A stretch of DNA of 64,000 bases from CAIWHR01 sp963708855. GTDB lineage: Bacteria; Pseudomonadota; Gammaproteobacteria; Burkholderiales; Casimicrobiaceae. The position numbers were made by a program, and so were the translations under genes. Shown in pieces: positions 52,992-61,905 of the stretch (the stretch's first letter is position 1; each line of letters begins with the position of its first letter). The stretch lies in the NCBI GenBank assembly GCA_963708855.1, contig CAVPUM010000031.1, positions 1 to 64,000 of the forward strand, written 5' to 3'. The notes below the pieces were generated by a model. That model saw only the letters and a list, made by a program, of their open reading frames with translations. It was not told the DNA's origin and made no database searches.

Positions 52992-53960
52992 TCAGTACGT
53001 GCGCCGGGCCGCGAAGGACGCCAATTCTAGCAGGTTTTCCTTGTGCGGCGAAGGCGGCAGGCCGGCCACGCAGACCGCGGCCGCTTCGCTCTCGCGCACC
53101 GCGCGTTCCCGCGCATAGTCGAGGGCGCTGGTGCGCGAGAGCACGTCCATCACCGCAGCGAAATCGGTGAGCCTTCCGTCGGAGATCGCAGTGCGAATCA
53201 GCGCGGTGTCGCCGGCGCGGCCGACCGCCATCGCACGGATCAGGGGGAGCGTCATCTTGCCTTCCGCGAGATCGTCGCCAAGATTCTTGCCGATGGCCCC
53301 CGGGTCGCCGGAATAGTCGAGCACGTCGTCGATCAGCTGGAACGAGGTGCCGAGATGCATGCCGTAGCCGGCGAGCGCGGCTTCGCGTTCCGGGGTGGCA
53401 CCGCCCAGAACGGCGCCGAGCTGGGCCGCGGCCTCGAACAGCTTCGCCGTCTTGCGCTGGATGACGGTGAGATAGTCCGCCTCGTCGATGTCCGGGTTGC
53501 CGGAGTTCATCAGTTGCAGGACCTCGCCCTCGGCGATCACGTTGGTTGCCTGCGAAAGGATCTCCAGCACGCGCATCGATCCCGCGCCCACCATCAGCTG
53601 GAACGCGCGCGAGTAGAGAAAATCGCCTACGAGAACCGAGGCGGCATTGCCGAACGTCGCGTTGGCCGTGGCATGGCCCCGGCGCAGCTTGGAATCGTCG
53701 ACGACATCGTCGTGCAGCAGCGTCGCCGTGTGGATCATCTCGACGACCGCCGCAAGCGTGTACCGAAGGTCGCCGTCATACCCGCAGGCACGCGCGGAGA
53801 GCAGGACCAGCGCGGGCCGCAGGCGCTTGCCGCCACCGCCGACGATGTACTCGGCAACCTGGCGAATCAGAGCGACGTCCGAACTGAGACTCTCCCGGAG
53901 GACGCGATCGACCTCCGACATGTCCGACGCGAGCAGGGACTTGAGGTATTCGGCGGTCAC
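52992..53960 (-). CDS. ispB: octaprenyl/polyprenyl diphosphate synthase
   Basis: 322 residues, intact. Trans-prenyltransferase making the quinone side chain. First aspartate-rich motif LLHDDVVDD, second LIDDVLDYSGD, plus GGKRLRPALVLLSA and GKNLGDDLAEGKMTLPLI. It is divergent from rplU-rpmA, the common proteobacterial arrangement. Confidence 0.94.
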   Translation of the reverse strand: MTAEYLKSLLASDMSEVDRVLRESLSSDVALIRQVAEYIVGGGGKRLRPALVLLSARACGYDGDLRYTLAAVVEMIHTATLLHDDVVDDSKLRRGHATANATFGNAASVLVGDFLYSRAFQLMVGAGSMRVLEILSQATNVIAEGEVLQLMNSGNPDIDEADYLTVIQRKTAKLFEAAAQLGAVLGGATPEREAALAGYGMHLGTSFQLIDDVLDYSGDPGAIGKNLGDDLAEGKMTLPLIRAMAVGRAGDTALIRTAISDGRLTDFAAVMDVLSRTSALDYARERAVRESEAAAVCVAGLPPSPHKENLLELASFAARRTY

Positions 53961-54203
53961 GTGGCGATCAGGAGAAGCGGCGGAGGGTCGCGCCGGGTTG
54001 CGGCGGGCAGCGGAGCGGCGAACGCCAAGACGCGCGCAAAGGCGAATTGTAACCGACCGGTGCGTCCGCCCGTCCGCGTGTTCGAGCCCCCTCTTCGGGC
54101 GTCCAGTCCGGAATCCTTTGACAGCAAGGCGTGCAATTGCTTAAAATACAAGGCTTTCCGCCATGCACGCGGGAATGATGGGCACAACGAGCGGAGCTAC
54201 ACC

Positions 54204-54515
54204 ATGTATGCGGTCATAAAAACCGGCGGCAAGCAGTACAAGGTTTCCCCCGGCGAAAAATTGAAGGTCGAGCAACTGCCCACGGAGGTTGGCGCAGAAG
54301 TGGTGCTCGACCAGGTATTGATGGTCGGCGAAGGCGAGAGCGTTCGTCTGGGCCAACCCATGTTGGCGGGCGCGACGGTCAGGGCGACCGTGGTCGGACA
54401 CGGGCGCGGCGACAAGGTCACTATCTTCAAGATGCGCCGGCGCAAGCATTACCAGAAGCATCAGGGGCATCGCCAGAACTACACCGAACTCAAGATCGAC
54501 AGCATCGTCGGCTGA
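54204..54515 (+). CDS. rplU: 50S ribosomal protein L21
   Basis: 103 residues, intact. MYAVIKTGGKQYKVSPGEKL and KMRRRKHYQKHQGHRQ are L21 signatures. rpmA follows 15 bases later in the same operon. Confidence 0.98.
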   Translation: MYAVIKTGGKQYKVSPGEKLKVEQLPTEVGAEVVLDQVLMVGEGESVRLGQPMLAGATVRATVVGHGRGDKVTIFKMRRRKHYQKHQGHRQNYTELKIDSIVG

Positions 54516-54530
54516 CGGAGAGCATCCACC

Positions 54531-54794
54531 ATGGCACACAAGAAAGCAGGCGGCAGCTCGCGCAACGGGCGCGACTCGGAATCGAAGCGCCTGGGCGTGA
54601 AGTCGTACGGCGGTGAGTTGATCAACGCCGGGAGCATCATCATTCGCCAGCGCGGGACGAAGATCCATCCGGGCGTCAATGTCGGCATGGGCAAGGACCA
54701 CACGCTGTTCGCGCTCGTCAACGGCACGGTCGCGTTCGCGACCAAGGGCAAGGAAAAGAAGAAGATCGTGAGCATCGTGCCGGTCGCGGCCTGA
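54531..54794 (+). CDS. rpmA: 50S ribosomal protein L27
   Basis: 87 residues, intact. MAHKKAGGSSRNGRDSESK with the conserved N-terminal Ala-His-Lys-Lys-Ala-Gly that reaches the peptidyl-transferase centre. A terminator lies about 60 bases downstream. Confidence 0.98.
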   Translation: MAHKKAGGSSRNGRDSESKRLGVKSYGGELINAGSIIIRQRGTKIHPGVNVGMGKDHTLFALVNGTVAFATKGKEKKKIVSIVPVAA

Positions 54795-54851
54795 CGGCAG
54801 GCGAGGCGCAGCCCGGCGGCGGCCGTCCTCCCGGGGCGTCGCCCCACGAAG

Positions 54852-54880
54852 AATCCCGGCTTTCGCGCCGGGATTTTTTT
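54852..54880 (+). terminator. intrinsic terminator after rplU-rpmA
   Basis: AATCCCGGC pairs with GCCGGGATT around TTTCGC and is followed by a T run. It separates rpmA from the convergent lptG. Confidence 0.85.
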
Positions 54881-54906
54881 CGACCTGTGCGGCCGGCGGC
54901 GGCGCC

Positions 54907-55989
54907 TTACCGCCGCTCCAGCCACCAGAGCATCGCTGCCGTCATGGCGATGAAGACGACCAGCGGGAACGCCGCCGAGAAGAGGGCGGGCCAGTCGTTG
55001 AGCACGCCCAGGTTCGAGAACAGCCGGCCGGTCAGGAAGAAGGAGAGCCCGAGCATCGTGCCCGTGAAGATTCGGAGCCCGACGCCGCCCTGCCGCCGCT
55101 GGAAGTACGAAAAGGGGAGCGCCACGATCATCATGACGAGGACGGCTGCCGGGTAGAAGATCTTGTTCCAGAACGCGATCTCGAAGCGAGTGGTCTTCTG
55201 CGTGCCGGCTCCGAGGAGCCGCATGTTTTCCCACAACGTGTTGAGCTCGAGTTTCTCGGGTGCGACCTGATACACGGTGAGAAGGGATGGCCGCAGCACG
55301 GTGTCCCAGGTGAAGCTGTCGGCCTGCGTCACGCGAGTGCCGGTCAAGGCGATTTCCGTGTTGCGTACGCTCGCCAGACGCCATTGGCCATTGCCGGTGA
55401 AGTTTCCCGATTCCGCCGTGCGCACGCTGCGCAGCCGGAATTCGTTGTCGAACTCGTAGATGCTGACGCCGACCAGGGTGAGATCGGCAAGCACGCTGCG
55501 GATGTTGACGAACGTCTGGTCCTGCTTGAACCAGAAACCCGAGCGGAACTGCTGGGCGACGATGCGCGTCGTATCGCCCATTGCCTGCGCACGGACGCTG
55601 CGCGAGAGCAGTGCGGCCTGCGGCGCGACCAGCTCGCCGGCAAGAAAGGTGACGATCGAGAGCGGGATGCCGATGCGCACCAGCGACCAGCCTACCTGCA
55701 GCAGCGACGCGCCCGAGGCGCGCATGACGGTGTACTCCGAGCTCGATACGAGCTGCGCCAGCGCGAACAGCGTGCCGATCAGCGACGCCACGGGAAAGAG
55801 CTCGTACATCCGCGACGGCAGCTGCAGTCCGACGAACAGCAGGGCCGACGAAATCGTGTAGCCGCCGCGCCCGACGTCGCCCAGCTCGTGGATCAGGTCG
55901 AAGAACGCGAACAGGATCACCAGCGCGCTGAAAATCAGCAGGATGGCGGACAGCACCTCGCGACCGATGTAGCGTGTCAGCGTCTTCAT
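54907..55989 (-). CDS. lptG: LPS export ABC transporter permease LptG
   Basis: 360 residues, intact. It starts MKTLTRYIGREVLSAILLIF, followed by helices typical of YjgP/YjgQ permeases (ISSALLFVGLQLPSRMYELF, VASLIGTLFALAQL) and SSSEYTVMRASGAS. A periplasmic beta-jellyroll and C-terminal helices ending MLWWLERR complete it. It forms LptB2FG with LptF, and its start overlaps the lptF stop by 4 bases. Confidence 0.93.
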   Translation of the reverse strand: MKTLTRYIGREVLSAILLIFSALVILFAFFDLIHELGDVGRGGYTISSALLFVGLQLPSRMYELFPVASLIGTLFALAQLVSSSEYTVMRASGASLLQVGWSLVRIGIPLSIVTFLAGELVAPQAALLSRSVRAQAMGDTTRIVAQQFRSGFWFKQDQTFVNIRSVLADLTLVGVSIYEFDNEFRLRSVRTAESGNFTGNGQWRLASVRNTEIALTGTRVTQADSFTWDTVLRPSLLTVYQVAPEKLELNTLWENMRLLGAGTQKTTRFEIAFWNKIFYPAAVLVMMIVALPFSYFQRRQGGVGLRIFTGTMLGLSFFLTGRLFSNLGVLNDWPALFSAAFPLVVFIAMTAAMLWWLERR

Positions 55990-57086
55990 GTCGCGGCGGC
56001 CCTGGGCGGTGGCTCGCGCCGGAAGACGCCGAACAGCGACAGCTGATGCCCGTAGAGGAGCAGCACGAGGCCGATGGCAATCGCGTGCGGCAGCACGAGG
56101 CCTGGCAGAAATCCGAGCTTGCCCTGCGCGATGAAGCTTTGCACGATGTTGAGGCAATTGCTGTAGAGCATGTACATGAAAGCGGCGACGAAGAGGTTGA
56201 ACGACCGGCCGATCCGCGGGTTCACGTAGGCGAGCGGCACCGCGAGCAACGTCAGCACGAATGCCGAGATCGGTACCGACAGCCGCCAGAACAGTTCGGC
56301 GCGCTCGACCGGGCCGTCGAGCGTTATGAGCAAGAGGGTCGGGATGGCCCGGGGCACCGTCGGCAGCGCCCGCAGCTCGGCGGGTTCGATGCGGCGGCCG
56401 AGCTGCCCGAACTCGATGATCCGGTATTCGTTGCTGCCCGCTTTGCCCTCGTACCGGCGTCCGTCGTCCAGCACGATGAACCGGTCGCCGTTGGCGGCCA
56501 CCTGCAAGCTTCCCGACCGCGCGACCGTGATGGCCTCCTTGCCGTCTTCCACAGTTTGCAGAAAGACATTCCTGATGGTGCCGTCGAATGTGTTGATGCT
56601 TTCCACGAAGACCACCAGGTTGGCCCGACGGAATTCGCGGAAGAGTCCGGGTGAAATCATCGCGATCTCGTCGCGCGACTCGAGCTGGCGCTGGTACTCG
56701 AGTTTGCGCTGCGCGGCCCATGGCGACAGGAACAGCGACAGAACGAGGATTGCGGCGAAGAACGGGGCACCGAACCACAGGATCGGACGCAGGCAGGAGG
56801 CGAGGCCCACGCCGGAGGTGAACCAGACGATCATTTCGCTATCCCGGTACCAGCGCACGAGCGTCAGCAGGACCGTGACATAAATCGTGACCGACAAAAG
56901 AATATTGAAGTAAAACAGGGCGTTGAAGCCGAGCAGCGCCACAAGACCGTCCGGCGCCATGGCACCGCCTGCGGCGAGCGCCAACAGGCGCAGCACAAGA
57001 TTGGTGAAAAGTATCCCGAGCAGGACGAGGAACAGGCCGACGGCCGTCACCGTCATTTCGCGCACGAGACTGCGTCGGAAGATCAT
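55986..57086 (-). CDS. lptF: LPS export ABC transporter permease LptF
   Basis: 366 residues, intact. MIFRRSLVREMTVTAVGLF, helices VLLGILFTNLVLRLLALAAG and LVALLGFNALFYFNILLSV, the coupling region RWYRDSEMIVWFTSGV, a periplasmic domain and C-terminal helices. Partner of LptG in lipopolysaccharide extraction. Divergent from pepA. Confidence 0.93.
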   Translation of the reverse strand: MIFRRSLVREMTVTAVGLFLVLLGILFTNLVLRLLALAAGGAMAPDGLVALLGFNALFYFNILLSVTIYVTVLLTLVRWYRDSEMIVWFTSGVGLASCLRPILWFGAPFFAAILVLSLFLSPWAAQRKLEYQRQLESRDEIAMISPGLFREFRRANLVVFVESINTFDGTIRNVFLQTVEDGKEAITVARSGSLQVAANGDRFIVLDDGRRYEGKAGSNEYRIIEFGQLGRRIEPAELRALPTVPRAIPTLLLITLDGPVERAELFWRLSVPISAFVLTLLAVPLAYVNPRIGRSFNLFVAAFMYMLYSNCLNIVQSFIAQGKLGFLPGLVLPHAIAIGLVLLLYGHQLSLFGVFRREPPPRAAAT

Positions 57087-57101
57087 GACGCCAGTGGAAT
57101 T

Positions 57102-57131
57102 TTGACTTTTATGGGCCGTTTTGCCAATAAT
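57102..57131 (+). promoter_or_regulatory. putative sigma-70 promoter of pepA-holC
   Basis: TTGACT (57102-57107), 18 bases, then AATAAT (57126-57131), 57 bases before the pepA start in the lptF/pepA divergent region. Confidence 0.45.
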
Positions 57132-57187
57132 GCGGTCTATTCCGCGTTACCGCAAAGAAACCCAACAGTTGGAGGCTCGGGACGGCA

Positions 57188-58684
57188 ATGGAATTTACCA
57201 TAAAAAGCGGCAGCCCAGAAAAACAGCGGAGCGCCTGCGTGGTCGTGGGGGTCTTCGACAATCGCAAGCTGTCGCTGTCGGCCGAGCTCATTGACCGCGC
57301 CTCGAACGGATATATAAGCGAAATCATCCGCCGCGGTGACATGGAGGGCAAACTCGGCGCAACGCTGCTTCTGCACAATGTGCGCGGGACGCTCGCCGAC
57401 CGCGTTCTCCTGCTCGGCCTGGGCAAGGAGCGTGACTTCCGCGACAAGGAGTTCCGGTCCGCGATCAAGTCCGTCGTCAAGCTGTTGAACGAGACCGGAT
57501 CGTACGAGGCGGTCGTCTACATCACCGAGGAGAAGGTCAAGCGGCGCGAAGTGGCGTGGCGCATCGAGCACGCGGTGGTCGTCGCCATGGAGGCGGTCTA
57601 CCGCTTCGACCAGATGAAGAGCGAGAAGTCCGAGGTGCGACGGCCGTTGCGCAAGCTCACGCTGTCGGTGCCGCAGCGCTCGGACCTGACCGCGGGCGAG
57701 GAGTCCGCGGCGCGCGGGCTCGCCATTGCGCACGGGGTGGATCTCGCGCGCGATCTGGGCAACCTGCCCCCCAACGTGTGCACGCCGACCTATCTCGGCG
57801 AGCGCGCGCTCGCGCTGGCGCAGGAGTTCCCGGAGGTCAAGGTCACGGTGCTGGAGCGCAAGGAGATCGAGGAGCTCGGGATGGGCTCGTTCCTGTCGGT
57901 CACCAACGGCAGCGACCAGCCGCCCCGGTTCATCGTGTTCGAGTATCGGGGCAGCCCGAAGAAGCAGAAGCCCGTGGTGCTGGTTGGCAAGGGCATCACG
58001 TTCGACACCGGCGGCATCTCTATCAAGCCTGCCGCCGAAATGGATCAGATGAAATTCGACATGTGCGGCGCGGCCAGTGTCTTCGGCGTGCTGCGCGCAG
58101 TCGCGGAGATGAAGGCGAAGGTCAACGTCATCGGCATCGTCGCCGCCTGCGAGAACATGCCGTCGGGCCGGGCCACGAAGCCCGGCGATGTCGTGAAGAG
58201 CATGTCGGGGCAGACCGTCGAGATCCTGAACACGGACGCCGAGGGCCGGCTCATCCTGTGCGACGCGCTGACCTATGCCGAGCGCTACGAGCCCGAAGCC
58301 GTCGTCGACATCGCGACCCTGACCGGGGCGATCGTGATCAGCCTGGGGCACGTCGCGTGCGGCCTGTTCAGCAACAACGACACGCTGGCGCGCAACCTGA
58401 TCGCGGCCGGCGATGACGCCTATGACCGGGCCTGGCAGATGCCCCTGTGGGACGACTACCAGGAGGCGCTCGACAGTAATTTCGCGGATTTCGCCAATGT
58501 CGGGGGCCGGGCCGGCGGCAGCATCACTGCGGCGTGTTTCCTGTCGCGCTTCGCCAAGAAGTTCGACTGGGCGCATCTCGACATCGCGGGAGTCGCCTGG
58601 AAGGACGGCAAGGCGAAGGGCGCGACCGGGCGCCCCGTGCCGCTGCTCACCACCTGGCTGCTCACGCAGGAGCAGAATGCATGA
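57188..58684 (+). CDS. pepA: leucyl aminopeptidase (M17)
   Basis: 498 residues, intact. Dinuclear zinc exopeptidase. Catalytic and metal-binding blocks are VGKGITFDTGGISIKP, MKFDMCGAASVFG and the M17 signature NTDAEGRLILCDAL. E. coli PepA also binds DNA in Xer recombination and carAB control. Located opposite lptF and before holC, as usual. Confidence 0.97.
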   Translation: MEFTIKSGSPEKQRSACVVVGVFDNRKLSLSAELIDRASNGYISEIIRRGDMEGKLGATLLLHNVRGTLADRVLLLGLGKERDFRDKEFRSAIKSVVKLLNETGSYEAVVYITEEKVKRREVAWRIEHAVVVAMEAVYRFDQMKSEKSEVRRPLRKLTLSVPQRSDLTAGEESAARGLAIAHGVDLARDLGNLPPNVCTPTYLGERALALAQEFPEVKVTVLERKEIEELGMGSFLSVTNGSDQPPRFIVFEYRGSPKKQKPVVLVGKGITFDTGGISIKPAAEMDQMKFDMCGAASVFGVLRAVAEMKAKVNVIGIVAACENMPSGRATKPGDVVKSMSGQTVEILNTDAEGRLILCDALTYAERYEPEAVVDIATLTGAIVISLGHVACGLFSNNDTLARNLIAAGDDAYDRAWQMPLWDDYQEALDSNFADFANVGGRAGGSITAACFLSRFAKKFDWAHLDIAGVAWKDGKAKGATGRPVPLLTTWLLTQEQNA

Positions 58685-58763
58685 GCGGTCCCGTGTCGAC
58701 CCACCGTGGCACGGCAATCCGCTGTAGCGCGGTGGCGGGTTGTGCGGGCAGCGAACCGGGACG

Positions 58764-59189
58764 ATGACGACGATCGATTTCTACACGAATTGCGCCGATC
58801 GCTTCGAGGTCGCCTCGAAACTGGTCACCAAGGCCTGGGCACAGCATGGCACCGTCCGCGTGCTGACCGCCGACGCGCGCGGGACAGAAGAGTTCGGACG
58901 TCTCCTGTGGTGCGCGCCCGCGACCGGCTTTCTCCCCCATTGCCTTCTCGCGAGCCCGCTCGTCGCCGAGACCCCCATCGTCGTCGATCACGCGCTCGAC
59001 CACGAAGGCCCGGCGGCTGTGCTGATCAATCTGCACGCGCATCCGCCGCCGTTCTTCTCCCGATTCGAGCGGCTCGCCGAGATCGTCACCCGCGATGAAG
59101 AGGACCTCGCAGCGGGTCGAGAACGCTGGAAATTCTACAAGGCGCGTGGCTACGAGATCCGTTCGCACGATCTCTCGGCGCGCGCCTAG
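58764..59189 (+). CDS. holC: DNA polymerase III chi subunit
   Basis: 141 residues, intact. MTTIDFYTNCADRFEVASKL, KAWAQHGTVRVLTAD, LLWCAPATGFLPH and RERWKFYKARGYEIRSHDL match HolC, which links the clamp loader to SSB. It follows pepA. The two repeats and an accessory cluster separate it from valS, its usual neighbour. Confidence 0.9.
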   Translation: MTTIDFYTNCADRFEVASKLVTKAWAQHGTVRVLTADARGTEEFGRLLWCAPATGFLPHCLLASPLVAETPIVVDHALDHEGPAAVLINLHAHPPPFFSRFERLAEIVTRDEEDLAAGRERWKFYKARGYEIRSHDLSARA

Positions 59190-59190
59190 G

Positions 59191-59273
59191 ATGAACGGCC
59201 CCCACGCTCACGTTGTTCGCTGCCCCCCGGGGGGGGCAGTCAGCGCCCTTCGGGCGGCCGGGCGGGCGCTGAG
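59191..59273. repeat. intergenic repeat, copy B (tandem)
   Basis: 83 bases starting ATGAACGGCCCCCACGCT and ending GGGCGGGCGCTGAG. Nearly identical to copy C, which follows directly. It differs in the length of the central G run (eight against six). Confidence 0.85.
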
Positions 59274-59354
59274 ATGAACGGCCCCCACGCTCACGTTGTT
59301 CGCTGCCCCCCGGGGGGCAGTCAGCGCCCTTCGGGCGGCCGGGCGGGCGCTGAG
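59274..59354. repeat. intergenic repeat, copy C (tandem)
   Basis: 81 bases, second unit of the tandem pair. The core CTGCCCCCCGGGGGGCAG forms a hairpin. An ATG at its first base is in frame with the next gene but lies in the repeat, so it is not taken as a start. Confidence 0.85.
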
Positions 59355-59981
59355 ATGCCCTCGGCGCGGGAACTCCTCGAGCAGGCTGACGCGTTGATGC
59401 GTCGCAACCGCGCCCGCGCGGTCGATACCGAGATCCCGGAGCTGACGGAAGTCGTTTCTAAGGTCGTTGCGGAGGCTGTGCCGGGACCGGACGCGACGCT
59501 GATCGCGTTCGACGACGTGCCCGAGCTCGTCGACGCGGTCGAGGAGATCGAGATCGCGTCGATCGTCGAGTTGCCGGACCAAATCGACGAAGTTTCGGAG
59601 TGGCTTCCCGGAGATCCCGGTGTTTCGAGCAACACAGGCCAGGCGCCCGATTCGGGCGTCGCCCCGCTTCGCGTGGCGAACATTCCCGGACCGGCTGCCG
59701 AACCCGTTCCACCCGCGGGGCCGCCACCGCCGATCGCCGACGATTGGGCGCGCTGGGAGGCGCTGGCCGAAGAGATTCGCATGCAGGTGCTGCAACGGAT
59801 CGACCTGTTCACGGATACTCGCCTGCGAGCGCAGCTAGGTGCGCAGTTGCAGCCCATCGTCGATCGGGCCAGCGTCCAGATGGTCGAGACCATCAACGAC
59901 GAAGTCGGCAAGTTGTTGCGGGGGTACATTGCCGAGGCTATCGAGCGCGAAATCGAAAAATGGCGGGGAACGGCCGACTAG
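59355..59981 (+). CDS. hypothetical acidic protein (DUF2486-like)
   Basis: 208 residues from ATG 59355. It starts MPSARELLEQADALMRRNR, then an acidic low-complexity middle (PELVDAVEEIEIASIVELPD) and a Pro-rich linker (PVPPAGPPPPIADDW). A helical C-terminus follows (LRAQLGAQLQPIVDRASVQM, ending EREIEKWRGTAD) that looks like an amphipathic helix. Similar proteins sit after pepA-holC in Burkholderiales. I recall DUF2486 for them but cannot confirm it. It is 7 bases before the ABC gene and probably co-transcribed. Confidence 0.65.
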   Translation: MPSARELLEQADALMRRNRARAVDTEIPELTEVVSKVVAEAVPGPDATLIAFDDVPELVDAVEEIEIASIVELPDQIDEVSEWLPGDPGVSSNTGQAPDSGVAPLRVANIPGPAAEPVPPAGPPPPIADDWARWEALAEEIRMQVLQRIDLFTDTRLRAQLGAQLQPIVDRASVQMVETINDEVGKLLRGYIAEAIEREIEKWRGTAD

Positions 59982-59988
59982 CCACCGG

Positions 59989-60657
59989 ATGTTCTCGCTC
60001 ATCGCCATCGAGCATCGATACGGTGAAAGCACCGTGCTGCGGGTCGACGAATGGCATGCAGGCACCGGCGAGCACTGGCTGCTTGCCGGTGCTTCGGGTA
60101 GCGGCAAGACGACGCTGCTGCACATTCTCGCCGCGCTGACGACGCCGACGACGGGAACCGTCGCAGTCGGCGGCACCGATCTCGGTGCGCTTTCCGGTGC
60201 CGCTCGTGACCGTTGGCGCGGGCGCAATGTCGGCCTCGTGCCGCAGCGACTCCATCTCGTCGGCGCGCTCGACGTCACCGACAACCTGCGGCTCGCGCAA
60301 TACCTTGCGGGCGTGCCGGACGACCCTCGTCGCATCCGGACCCTCCTCGAGTCCGTCGGTGTCGACGATCTGGCTCGGCGCTACCCGCGTGAACTGTCGC
60401 AAGGGCAGGCGCAGCGCGTCGCCGTGGCGCGCGCGGTCGTCAATCGCCCGGCGCTGGTGCTCGCCGACGAGCCGACCGCGAATCTCGATGACGCGCACGC
60501 GGCGGCGGCGCTCGATCTCCTGCGCGCGCAATGTCTCGCCAGCGGCGCTGCACTGGTCGTGGCCTCGCACGATGCGCGGGTGCGTCCGCTGTTGCCGCAC
60601 GCGTATGCCTTGCCGCCGTGCGAAGGCGCCGGCGGTACCCGCCGGCCGAGCGTATGA
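59989..60657 (+). CDS. ABC transporter ATP-binding protein (MacB/LolD class)
   Basis: 222 residues, intact. Walker A GASGSGKTTLLHIL, Q-loop LVPQRLHLVGALDVTDN, signature LSQGQAQRVAVARA, Walker B LVLADEPTANLDD and H-loop VVASHDARV. It overlaps the permease by 4 bases (ATGA). The unit ATPase-permease-DUF3299 recalls clusters with the zinc-regulated ZrgA-type periplasmic protein in other proteobacteria, which suggests a metal-linked role. Confidence 0.88.
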   Translation: MFSLIAIEHRYGESTVLRVDEWHAGTGEHWLLAGASGSGKTTLLHILAALTTPTTGTVAVGGTDLGALSGAARDRWRGRNVGLVPQRLHLVGALDVTDNLRLAQYLAGVPDDPRRIRTLLESVGVDDLARRYPRELSQGQAQRVAVARAVVNRPALVLADEPTANLDDAHAAAALDLLRAQCLASGAALVVASHDARVRPLLPHAYALPPCEGAGGTRRPSV

Positions 60658-61901
60658 ACGTCGTCCGCCTGGCCTTCGCCTATGCCAGCCGCCGTCCGCT
60701 GACGACGGCGTTCAATATCGCGCTGCTGGCACTCGGCGTGGCGACGATCACGCTCGTGATCCTGCTGTCGCACGAGCTCGAACAACGGCTCGTGCGCGAG
60801 GCCGCCGGGATCGACCTCGTCGTCGGCGCGAAGGGCAGCCCGCTGCAGCTCGTGCTGGCCGGCATCTATCACGCCGACGTACCGCCGGGGAATGTGCCGC
60901 TGGCCGCCGTGGAAGAGCTTGCGCGCCGTCCGCTCGTGCGCCAGGTGATTCCCATGGCCCTCGGCGACAGCTACAGGGGATACCGCATCGTCGGAACCGA
61001 GCTCGCGCTCGTCGCGCACTATGGCGCGACGCTGGCGCAGGGACGGGCGTGGACGGCGCCGATGGAGGCCGTCCTCGGCAGCGAGGCCGCACGCGGCACC
61101 GGGCTCGGCGTGGACGGTGCCTTCGCCGGGTCGCACGGAATTGCCGAGAGCGGGGGTGGCCACGACGAGACGCCGTACCGGGTTGTCGGCGTGCTCGCCC
61201 CGACTGGCCGCGCGATCGATCGACTCGTGTTGACCGGGATCGACAGCGTATGGCGCGTGCATGCACACGCCGACCCGGATGCGGGCCACCCGGGGGAAGC
61301 AGATGCGGAACACGCGAAATCAGCGCCGGCCGTGAACACACTCGCGCCGGCGCCCGCGCGCGAAGTCACGCTGGCGCTGGTCAAGTATGCGAGTCCGGTG
61401 GCCGCGGCGAGCCTGCCGCGTGCGATCAACGCCGAAACGGTGCTGCAGGCGGCGTCACCCGCCTACGAATCGGCGCGCCTGTTCACCGTGTTCGGCATCG
61501 GCACGGATATCCTCCGCGGCTTCGCGCTGCTCCTGATCGTCGCTGCCGTGTTCGGACTGTTCGTGGCGTTGACGCAGGCGCTGGACGAACGGCGCTACGA
61601 TCTCGCGATCATGCGCGCACTGGGAGCGTCGCGCGGCAAGGTCGTCGCCGTGCTGGGCATCGAGAGCATGCTACTCGCCGCGGCCGGGCTGGTCGTCGGA
61701 CTGGGCGTTGCACACGCGCTGGCCGCGACCATCGGAGCCTGGCTTCCTGCTGCGGGCGAGCTTGCCCGAGGAGCGCGCGTGTGGCAATCCGCGGAGTGGG
61801 GCATCGTGGCGCTGGCCCTGGGCGCGGGTATAATTGCCACCGTGATTCCCGCGTTGCGCGCGTACCGGCAGGACGTGGCCGCCACGCTTGCCGATGGGTG
61901 A
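60654..61901 (+). CDS. ABC transporter permease (FtsX/MacB type) with His-rich loop
   Basis: 415 residues, intact. N-terminal helix LTTAFNIALLALGVATITLV, a MacB-like periplasmic domain (GIDLVVGAKGSPLQLVLAGI), then three FtsX helices (FALLLIVAAVFGLFVALTQAL; GIESMLLAAAGLVVGLGVAHA; WGIVALALGAGIIATVIPAL). In the periplasmic part two stretches are rich in His and acids: AGSHGIAESGGGHDE and VHAHADPDAGHPGEADAEH. These look like metal-binding loops. They support a divalent-metal function for the cluster. Confidence 0.85.
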   Translation: MNVVRLAFAYASRRPLTTAFNIALLALGVATITLVILLSHELEQRLVREAAGIDLVVGAKGSPLQLVLAGIYHADVPPGNVPLAAVEELARRPLVRQVIPMALGDSYRGYRIVGTELALVAHYGATLAQGRAWTAPMEAVLGSEAARGTGLGVDGAFAGSHGIAESGGGHDETPYRVVGVLAPTGRAIDRLVLTGIDSVWRVHAHADPDAGHPGEADAEHAKSAPAVNTLAPAPAREVTLALVKYASPVAAASLPRAINAETVLQAASPAYESARLFTVFGIGTDILRGFALLLIVAAVFGLFVALTQALDERRYDLAIMRALGASRGKVVAVLGIESMLLAAAGLVVGLGVAHALAATIGAWLPAAGELARGARVWQSAEWGIVALALGAGIIATVIPALRAYRQDVAATLADG

Positions 61902-61905
61902 AGCC

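Noticed and set aside
59274..59354. Upstream start for the hypothetical protein at 59355
   Set aside because: The extra codons are the repeat unit itself. The preceding copy encodes the same string, so this is not a genuine N-terminus.
59191..59354. CRISPR array from the tandem repeats
   Set aside because: Only two units, directly abutting, without spacers.
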